Source of the DNA: Zelopaecilomyces penicillatus
Lineage: Eukaryota > Ascomycota > Sordariomycetes > Hypocreales > Pseudodiploosporaceae
Direction: 5' to 3'
Assembly: GCA_005765155.1 (NCBI GenBank)
Contig: VCCP01000001.1
Location: 992,001-1,056,000 of the forward strand
DNA: 64,000 nucleotides
Under the pieces are notes generated by a model. The model saw only the letters and a list, made by a program, of their open reading frames with translations, made no database searches and had not been told where the DNA came from. Position numbers and translations under genes: made by a program. The stretch's first letter is position 1; every line of letters begins with the position of its first letter. Below, in pieces: positions 57,018-64,000 of the stretch.

Positions 57018-58952
57018 ATGGTTTCCGAGGCTAGCTACGCTAAGCTAGAGAGCTCTAGCCTGTGGGTTATCTTTGGCATGGTTCTTCTTCTCATCCTGTC
57101 ATGCACCGCGGCCGTTGCTTTCTATTTTCATCGGCGTCAGCTACGGGCTGTCTATGATGAGGAACACACTTTGAGCAGCTTGGCGTCGAATTATACAACC
57201 ACGGAACAAGGAAGTGCCATCGAAAGCAGCTTGACCCTCGACAGCGACGTGACCGTTGTTAACAGCACCAATGGTAACTCGCCCCAAATGAACATTGCCC
57301 TCCGCAACTTGGTCAGAGACCCGGTCTCTGGCATGCTTGAAGTGCAAGATGACGTTGATCCTTGGCTGTACTGGCAGACTTCTTCGTCCAATGTCAGCCA
57401 GGTTGATAGCGAAGCTACCTTAGAAGACGTTGAAGTGACTACTGCCACAACAACCACACTTCGAGTCGTTACTCCTACTCTGGCAATTAGCCCTTCTACC
57501 ACTCTTCCGACAGCGCTTCCTACTCCTCCATCAACTCCTACCACTCTTGAGATGTGTGATGAGCCTGCTGTGGCAACAAAAACTAAGATTGCGCCTATTG
57601 TTGCTGTTAACCCGGAGAACATTTGCACGGCTGATACTGCTGTTGCTACCTGTGGCGGTTCAGTTACTCCCGCTCAACCTGCTGCGTACGAAATTACTCG
57701 TACAGCCTCGATTGAGTCAACATCTGTTCCTATTACGACCGTTGCCTCCTCTGCTTCTGGTACTTTTGCTACCCTTACGACCCTCCCGGCTGCTTACACG
57801 GTTGGAACTACTGTTTCTCCAGACGCCGCCTCTGATCTCACAACCTCTAGGGCTGGCTCTGCCACCGGTTCGATTTCTATCTCGCGAATCGCTCCTACAC
57901 TTGCTGTGATTATCCCAGCTTCTATCTCAGTTTTAACTGCCTCGAACTCTTCTGCTGCTGCTATTACTGAGGGCTCTATTTCGAAGACTACACCCTCTGA
58001 AGCTTGTAATGCCGATACCATTGCGGAACACACCAACATTATCCCTGACCATGTTGCCACTATTACCGCCACCTCTACTGAGGCTTTTGCCGCTGATAAC
58101 ATTGTGGAGAATACCGAAGCCACTCCTGCTCATGTTGATACCATCACTGAAACTTCTGTTTTGTCCTCCACTCATCTTGAAGGTTGTGCTGATGATGCCT
58201 TTGCGGAAAACACCAACACCACTTCTCCTCTTGTTGCTTCTATTTCGACCGCCACTTCCCCTGAGGCTTGTGCTGTTGATACCATTGTGGGAAACACCAA
58301 AACCACTCTTGGTCAGGTTGCTCCTATTGCAACACCTTCTATTTCTACTGCCGCTCCCCACAAAGGCTCTGCTGCTGGTCCAAGTGCAACAAATGCCAGC
58401 ATTGCTCCTGTTCCGATTCCAACAATTGTTGCAACAGTCGAAGCCAGAAATTTCGACTCTACAAACTCGAATCCTCTCACCAGCTCTGACATAGAGATCA
58501 CTGGTTCGATTAAGACACCCACCAACCTTACTACTGCTCCTGTTGCTACAAGTACCACAGCAGCTTCTACCGAAACTTTTGGTAATATGAACCCAAACAC
58601 TCTCGCTATTGGCACCATAACTATTCCTCCTCCAGTCTATGGCTCGGTTTTAAACAACGCGGCAGATGGTACTCTAGCCATCAGTGGAGTTGCCACTAGG
58701 ACCAAACAACACAATATGAGAGCATTCTCCAACGCCACAATCGCATCCGACATGAAGGCTGTCTCCAATATCAACGGATTCTTCATCGGTGCTTCGCCCT
58801 TGCTGGCCCGCGCAGCCAAAGCAGCTGGAGCAGCGAAACATACCCTTCGCCCTCTGAGATTGAGCCGCGTTCCTAAAGATTGGAAGAAGGCACTCAGAAG
58901 GGTACGAAAAAGGTCGACAGATATGCCTGCAGCTAGCCCCCGGGCTAATTGA
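57018..58952 (+). CDS. Ser/Thr-rich single-pass membrane protein with internal repeats
   Basis: A single exon of 644 aa starting at ATG 57018 (AGCCATGGT); the frame is open to 56766 without another ATG. Residues 1-13 are polar, then one transmembrane segment (about 16-37, WVIFGMVLLLILSCTAAVAFYF) is followed by HRRQLR. The positive charges on the C-terminal side suggest the large C-terminal part is cytosolic. Residues 140-560 are almost wholly Ser, Thr, Ala, Pro and Val. About 325-440 holds four degenerate repeats of a unit with EAC..DTI..NT. The tail (about 590-644) is basic (PLRLSRVPKDWKKALRRVRKRS). No signal peptide cleavage site stands out. I do not recognise a family. Antisense frames over the repeats are shadows. 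Confidence 0.78.
   Translation: MVSEASYAKLESSSLWVIFGMVLLLILSCTAAVAFYFHRRQLRAVYDEEHTLSSLASNYTTTEQGSAIESSLTLDSDVTVVNSTNGNSPQMNIALRNLVRDPVSGMLEVQDDVDPWLYWQTSSSNVSQVDSEATLEDVEVTTATTTTLRVVTPTLAISPSTTLPTALPTPPSTPTTLEMCDEPAVATKTKIAPIVAVNPENICTADTAVATCGGSVTPAQPAAYEITRTASIESTSVPITTVASSASGTFATLTTLPAAYTVGTTVSPDAASDLTTSRAGSATGSISISRIAPTLAVIIPASISVLTASNSSAAAITEGSISKTTPSEACNADTIAEHTNIIPDHVATITATSTEAFAADNIVENTEATPAHVDTITETSVLSSTHLEGCADDAFAENTNTTSPLVASISTATSPEACAVDTIVGNTKTTLGQVAPIATPSISTAAPHKGSAAGPSATNASIAPVPIPTIVATVEARNFDSTNSNPLTSSDIEITGSIKTPTNLTTAPVATSTTAASTETFGNMNPNTLAIGTITIPPPVYGSVLNNAADGTLAISGVATRTKQHNMRAFSNATIASDMKAVSNINGFFIGASPLLARAAKAAGAAKHTLRPLRLSRVPKDWKKALRRVRKRSTDMPAASPRAN
57990..58350 (+). repeat. 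Four degenerate tandem repeats in the coding sequence
   Basis: About 90-bp units beginning near 57996, 58080, 58176 and 58260, each coding (S/T/P)-E-(A/G)-C/F..D-(T/N)-I..(N/H)-T with an Ala/Thr-rich second half. The divergence between units shows an old duplication. Confidence 0.6.
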
Positions 58953-59712
58953 GATGATAACAATTCCTCAAGCCCAATACAGACACGGGCAAACAAAGCA
59001 AGCAACGAAAATTATAAACCGACAAAAAAAAATCGACATCGACTGAAAGAGTCGATGGCTGAAAATCGGCCAAGATATGAGACTTCTCCTATTGTGGCTC
59101 ACCAGAGGCCCTGGAAACAACAGATGAATAACCGAAACTGGACCTGTCACAGATTTTTTAAAAGAGGCTTTGGATTACGATGTATGAGATTTCTGCTTTT
59201 GCATGTTTGGACATGGGAGCTGGATAAAATAAAGGAACGCCGGATTACTGGATAGACCAACGGGGCTTAGAAAATGCCATTGATTGGAAACGGATTTGGA
59301 TTGAGGTTACATGACTTTTGGCATTCATGAGGCGTATTAGAAGGCCAGGCGGTTAGACTTTGGACATGTCACCATGTGGGAATGGAAAAGTTGTGTAGGA
59401 TTGATCACGGATTGGAAACATGTCGGTTGGAGTTTTGGTATTTTTTTGTTGTGTGTGGTTTTTTTTGATGAATGCAGAGGGTCGCAGAGCCCATGTGCAT
59501 GAGATTCTGCACGAGACAGAGAGGTCTTCTCTCTAACTAGCTAGGGGAGATCCTGAACAATTACATGTTGGAGTTCTAAAGTTTTGTCGAAATCGTGATA
59601 TTATTTCTTTTATTCCTTGGTGAAATATCGTACAACACGGAGATAACCGAGCTATTTCTAGTCTAATTGACAAATGTAGAATCACACCTCACTTGATCAA
59701 GATGTTTTGGCC
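58953..59712. other. Convergent intergenic region, no gene seen
   Basis: The 3' ends of the Ser/Thr-rich protein (+) and PGS1 (-) face each other across 760 bp. No supported ORF. Confidence 0.6.
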
Positions 59713-61503
59713 TTACAGCGCGCCTCCCACCAACTTTACAATCCCCATGGCAATCCGCACCTTGAGCCCAACCCGCCTATCATTCTGCGCAAAATCATCC
59801 CTCGTCACGGTCCGCGCGTGGTCCTGCAACCAGGACTGCTCTTCCGCCAGCCTGGCTTTGAGCGCCGCGTCCTGCGTGACAATGAGCGCACCAACCTCAA
59901 GATCTAGCGAGTAACTGCGCTTGGTATAGTTGGAGCTGCCAATGATACTCATGGATGGGTGTGTATCGCCCGGCATGGTGATCCAGAGACCCTTTGCGTG
60001 GTAGGTCCAGCCACCGGGCTGGCCTGTGGTTCCGAAGCGCCATTCTTTTAGGGAGATGTCAGCGTCTCGATTATGGTGGCGTACTGCGTAGAGAAACCGC
60101 CGGGCGAGGAGGACGTAGGCGCCAGGGAGGAGACCAGAGACGCCTTTTGATTTGTAGAAGCCATTGGCTTCGGGGGCAGCTGTGATGACGACATTGTTAG
60201 AGGACGCGGTGTTTAGGAGCAGCTTTGTCAATGACGGCGCAGGGTTGAAGTAGCCAGCTGTAAAAGTCCATGAAGAGCCTTTATACTCAGGCTGTCCTAA
60301 CCGCTCGAGGATCCGAGTAAGAACTGGCAACTCAGTCGACGTATCCGGCCGCATGACTTGAGACATTTGGCCTAGCATGTAGACCCGCGTATCGGCGAGT
60401 TCCTCTGCTGCCGATGTAGCCGGAGGAGATAACAGCGCTTGCAGCGTTGATGTTGTACTCTTGACAAACAATTGGGGCTTCTCCAGGGGCGAAGGGGCGG
60501 TGTTGGTCTCCGGCCATGAGAGCGTGTATCCGGCGGCTTCCTCTTGTGACGGCTGGACTAAGAAGCTAAAGGATGAGACACCGTGATGGACTTTCCAGAA
60601 ATGATCTGTGACGACTTTGGAAGCAAAGAGGTGATATCGATCCTGGCGGTTTGTGAAGTAGTCCATCGAGAGGTTTGCCCTAAAAAAGAGGAGGCGCAAC
60701 ATGCCGTTAGCCCGATGATTCCGCAGCCATCCTCGGCAGTTCTTGATCACGAATAGACGAGATTCACAATTAATCACCCGCTTAAGTCAGTTCAACATAC
60801 CCAGACATGATAATCTCGTCATCCACTCCATACAGCTTCATATGCTGCAACCCCCACCCCTCGTTAACCCTCTTAGGAATATACTCCTTGCGCAACCCCG
60901 TCAGGTTTGGCGTATGATACATGCGAATCTCCACACGATCGGCGCCAAACTCAGTAACCAACGGCGCAAGCAACGAAGCGCATGAAGCGTTCGGCGACTC
61001 GCGTGTCCCGCGCAGCGCATCCGTCAAGATGCTCAGCTGTAGCTCGGGGTTCCGCGCCAGCGCATCCCGCAGCGTCTCGATGAGCTCCCGCTCCGACTTG
61101 CCAATGTATAGCGTTGATAGGAATATTCGCTTCTTTGCATTGCGTATCCGGTCCTACAGCTTGTTTGTCCCCAATCAGCTAAAAGAGGCTCCTGCAATCT
61201 TCAAGGGAGAGCTTGCTTGCGCTTTGTAAATCAGCCTTTTCGCACCTTGAGTGTTTCGTAGAATTCGGTAGGTGTTTTTATAATCTGGATCTGCTCTCCT
61301 CGGACATCAAAGCCAGGGGCCATGCGATCCAGTTCGCTCACGAGAGGGGCAAGTAGGCCAGTTCCATGGTTTGCGGTCGGTGCTGCTGGGCTGCCGTGTG
61401 GTGTCGCATACGTTCTGTGTTGGAAGCGGGCTGGAGACATGCTTGGTTTATGCCATGGAGCTCGTGTTCTTGCAACGCAGCGCGTGCAACTTCGTGCGAA
61501 CAT
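59713..61503 (-). CDS. pgs1: CDP-diacylglycerol-glycerol-3-phosphate 3-phosphatidyltransferase (PGS1)
   Basis: Three exons on the reverse strand (61503-61246, 61153-60801, 60679-59713) give 525 aa, like yeast Pgs1 (521). Introns are 92 and 121 bp. The enzyme makes phosphatidylglycerophosphate from CDP-diacylglycerol, the committed step to cardiolipin, at the mitochondrial inner membrane. It has the phospholipase-D fold with two catalytic HKD motifs. The first is HMKLYGVDDEIIMSGANLS (about 189-207, crossing the second splice site). The second is H431 in YHAKGLWITMPGDTHPSMSIIGSSNYTKRS. RIFLSTLYIGKSERELIETL and NASCASLLAPL come before. The N-terminus (MFARSCTRCVARTRAPWHK) is a mitochondrial presequence. 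The start codon is 316 bp from that of NDUFA12 on the other strand. Confidence 0.96.
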
Positions 61504-61819
61504 CCTGTTTTGTTTCAATTCTAGGTTGAAATCTTCAATTTCGTGGTGGCGGAGTCTTGAAGTCTAGGACTACCAAATGTTGTCCTCACATGGAAGATTC
61601 AATTGGCCCTAAGACACTTTTTTATGAAAGCTCTAAAGAGCTACAAAGAGCCAGGGAGGTGCCCTGCATCAATCAGTGGTGGGCTGCACCACGCCATGGA
61701 CGATGATGGCAGCCGCCGAGGTTCTGCCGGACCTGGAATCTTCAACCTCACACACTGTATTCCCACCATCATCGCCCCGGTCCAGCAAACCTCCAAAGCG
61801 AATTATCGCAACCGCAACC
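61504..61819. promoter_or_regulatory. Bidirectional promoter between PGS1 and NDUFA12
   Basis: 316 bp separate the start codons of two divergent nuclear genes for mitochondrial inner-membrane functions. It contains no ORF of note. Shared regulation is an inference from spacing. Confidence 0.6.
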
Positions 61820-62535
61820 ATGTCGACCATCACGCGAACGCTCGGCAATCTGCGCAGGGTTGGAATCAAGGTAGGTGGACCTCCGCTCCACTCAATGGCG
61901 CCGTGCTAACTGTGCTCTCTCTCTCATATAGGATTACTTCAGACAGATGCTGGTATGAGTTTGAATCAACGACCCTCGACTACCGCGAACGAATTGACTG
62001 ACCCGTAGCTTCTGCTCCCATTCAACAGTACATCGGTACGAACTCTTATCAATTCCACCCTTTCTTTCTGCTGCAAATGAGCAAACCCGCGCTCTCTGAA
62101 ATGAACGGAATGGCTGACGATGGATCCGGGCGGGATTGTTAGGTGACACCAAGCACGGAAACCTCATCGGTACGGACCGTGCGGGCAACAAGTTCTTCGA
62201 GAACAACGAGGAATTACCCCTGCGAACCCGCTGGGTCGAGTACGCCAAGCACGACTACGACGCCGCCCACATCGAGCCTGGATGGCATGCCTGGATAAGC
62301 TACATGGTCGACAGGCCCCCCACACAGGACAAGCTCATTGCCGCTGGAACGAGAAAGTTTGAGCCGTTGAATCCAAAGCCCAACTATACCATGACCCGCG
62401 GTGCTTTCAAGACATATAACACGTAAGTCTTGACTGTTTTCTTAAGAGTCTGGATAACGACTTGTATTGACTATCTTGTGTAGTACCAAGCCCAAGATTT
62501 CTGCGTGGGAGCCGGTGGCTGCGGAGCGGGCATAG
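61820..62535 (+). CDS. Complex I accessory subunit NDUFA12 (B17.2 / NUO-13.4)
   Basis: Five exons (61820-61870, 61932-61952, 62029-62035, 62143-62422, 62484-62535) give 136 aa. Exon 3 is 7 nt (TACATCG) and exon 2 is 21 nt. With both included the protein reads GIKDYFRQMLYIGDTKHGNLIG, matching the family, and introns of 61, 76, 107 and 61 bp all have GT-AG ends. NDUFA12 is a small matrix-arm subunit of NADH:ubiquinone oxidoreductase. Family landmarks are LIGTDRAGNKFFEN, ELPLRTRWVEYAKHDYDA, IEPGWHAWISYMVDRPP and a C-terminal tail ending AWEPVAAERA. The N-terminus (MSTITRTLGNLRRVGIK) is basic and could be an uncleaved targeting signal. It is divergent from PGS1. Confidence 0.95.
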
Positions 62536-62748
62536 AATGTTATTTCAGTTTGGTTTGTGGAAGCTCATTGTACATAATGGACCGCGCGCTCGCTAGATGA
62601 ATTGGAATTGTGAACAGTCTACTGGATTTCAAATGACTTCAAATGGTGCTTGGATATTTGCTCCAAGATGTGATGCAATCTTTGGTGCATCTTGATATTC
62701 AAAACTCACGTTAACAAACAGTTCATACCACTCAATTTTTTTGCAACA

Positions 62749-63372
62749 TCACTCAATATACCCGAGGCTTCGAAACGCTCGTTCAAGAATCTCCTTAATC
62801 ACATACTCCTTGCGATAGTTGTAATCCATAACCTTCTCCCCCAGCGCCCTACTCTGCTCCGCAGCCTTCCTCTTCACGCTCGCATATAGCTCCCGATCGT
62901 CCTCGTGCGTCATTAACCACTCACGAAAGATAGTGTGCCGCTCTACCTCTGCACAATCGGGTCCAAAGACGTGCAGGTTGACAGACGGCTCGTCGTAGCA
63001 GAAGAAACGGTGCTGGTACCAGTTGGGCTCGCGGAAGAGGAATTGGAAACCCACAGCCTCGAGCTGTGGCACAAAGGCAGCCTCGTTGAGCACGTCTGGC
63101 ACCACGAGGTCGATGTCAAGGACGTTTTTGGCCGGTAGGTTAGGTATGCTAGTCGAGCCGCGGTGGTTGATAGCCAAAGGAGCTGTAGATGTGCTGCCGA
63201 TGCTTCCTAGGGCTGATTCGATGCGCGCTTTGAGCGTTTCAAACTGTTGCGGCCAGGTGGGATCGGGCTCGACAATCTCAATGGGTATTTTGTACTTGCG
63301 CGTTGATACGCGGTCTATGCCCGCGGTTTCGTAGACATGGTGCTTGAGTATTTCCTCAACAGGAACTGGCAT
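62749..63372 (-). CDS. GrpB family (UPF0157) protein
   Basis: A single reverse-strand exon of 207 aa starting at ATG 63372; the TTG-initiated extension of two codons was ignored. It belongs to the GrpB/UPF0157 family of nucleotidyltransferase-like proteins. Motifs in order: IEIVEPDPTWPQQFETLKARI, INHRGSTSIPNLPAKNVLDIDLVV (HRGSTS and DIDL are the nucleotidyltransferase-type signature), NWYQHRFFCYDEPSVNLHVFGPD, HTIFREWLMTHEDDRELY, and VMDYNYRKEYVIKEILERA. In some organisms it is fused to dephospho-CoA kinase; here it stands alone. Its reaction is not established. The family is found in bacteria and many fungi, where it may derive from an old bacterial transfer. Confidence 0.93.
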   Translation of the reverse strand: MPVPVEEILKHHVYETAGIDRVSTRKYKIPIEIVEPDPTWPQQFETLKARIESALGSIGSTSTAPLAINHRGSTSIPNLPAKNVLDIDLVVPDVLNEAAFVPQLEAVGFQFLFREPNWYQHRFFCYDEPSVNLHVFGPDCAEVERHTIFREWLMTHEDDRELYASVKRKAAEQSRALGEKVMDYNYRKEYVIKEILERAFRSLGYIE

Positions 63373-64000
63373 CTTCAAGATGTTCTGTCTTTGCTTTTCT
63401 ACCGTCTTTTGTAAGAAAAGGCTTTATCAGCTTGGAGTTCTCAAGAACGGTAAAACGTGAATTAAAGCACCAGAGAATTCAGTATGATCAAGTGCCAAAT
63501 TTAACGACTCCTAAGAGAAGATCTAAGCACGCGACAAATGTTAGGTCTTCCAGACGGTTTAATAGAACCACCGCTGGATGTAAAAAAAACAACACCAGTC
63601 TTTAGCACCTGCATAAGCTTTCCCTTTAGCTCACCGCAATCCCTTTAAAGAGTTGCCTTGCCGTTAATGTCCCAAACTTCTGGGTTGCAATGGATTCATT
63701 GACTTTTGCTCTCCGGTGACTCACTAACCGGATGTTGCGCTGCCGAGCCTTACACAGTACACTTAATCGCCCAAAGACAACAGCAAGATGCTGCCGAGTA
63801 AGCACTGCATTCCGTGCAGATCATCGAGTAAAAATTACACCGAGTCTGACAGACAGTATACGAATTGGACACTGGAATAACTGCAGATGCTGTGCAAGAT
63901 CCAATCCGGCGAGACCGATGTGGTTAAATGCAGATGCAGGCTAAGCAGCCAACCAGCTTGGAATCATCCCCCTCAATCCCTCAACCCCTCATACGCAACC
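63373..64000. other. Right end of the window, no gene seen
   Basis: The promoter of the GrpB-family gene and unassigned sequence to the right edge. The one ORF at 63732-63944 lacks a domain. Confidence 0.6.

Noticed and set aside
57933..58361. Antisense and alternative-frame repeat ORFs over the Ser/Thr-rich gene
   Set aside because: The repeats in them follow from the real repeats on the + strand frame; no start context or domain.
1..64000. CRISPR arrays, rRNA genes, transposon ORFs or a biosynthetic cluster
   Set aside because: No spaced direct repeats, no rRNA-like conserved blocks, no transposase/reverse transcriptase motifs and no PKS/NRPS/terpene core genes were seen.

Overview
The window is nuclear DNA of a filamentous ascomycete (Pezizomycotina), most likely a Sordariomycete and plausibly a member of Hypocreales. 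The evidence is the short phase-consistent GT-AG introns (mostly 53-110 bp, with CTAAC/CTGAC-like branch points), an XlnR/XYR1-family zinc-cluster regulator, a secreted fungal GH95 enzyme, Kex2-type processing, and long CT-rich leaders rich in TACCTA/TAGGTA words. No rRNA genes, transposon ORFs or CRISPR arrays were seen. All gene models were built by eye from motif continuity and splice phase.

Left third (1-19.4 kb): the 5' end of an LCL2-like secretory gene (-); mitochondrial ribosomal protein bL27m (+); a C2H2/DUF3716-like/cupin protein (+); a 1389-aa fusion of an alpha/beta-hydrolase (lipase/SesB-like) to a CorA-type membrane domain (+); a short-chain dehydrogenase (+); and an XlnR/XYR1-like Zn2Cys6 regulator (+).

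Middle (19.4-38 kb): a secreted GH95 alpha-L-fucosidase directly downstream of the regulator, SRP54, a PAP2 lipid phosphatase, a secreted Lys/Glu-rich protein with a Kex2 site, formyltetrahydrofolate deformylase, a sulfotransferase-like protein, tRNA-Tyr(GUA) with an intron (-), thymidylate kinase (-), and a disordered protein with a KEN-box (-).

Right part (38-64 kb): two gene-poor stretches of about 4.4 and 5.6 kb surround a divergent pair, a PLAC8-like protein (-) and porphobilinogen deaminase (+). Then come a small membrane protein (+), a 2OG-Fe(II) prolyl-4-hydroxylase-like enzyme (-), a Ser/Thr-rich single-pass membrane protein with internal repeats (+), a head-to-head pair of PGS1 phosphatidylglycerophosphate synthase (-) and complex I subunit NDUFA12 (+), and a GrpB-family protein (-).

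Most genes are housekeeping. Functional links suggested by position are the XlnR-like regulator next to a fucosidase, and PGS1 (cardiolipin pathway) sharing a 316-bp intergenic region with a complex I subunit. The items most worth a second look are the hydrolase-CorA fusion, the Kex2-site intron in the Lys-rich secreted protein, the 7-nt exon of NDUFA12, and three long C homopolymers.
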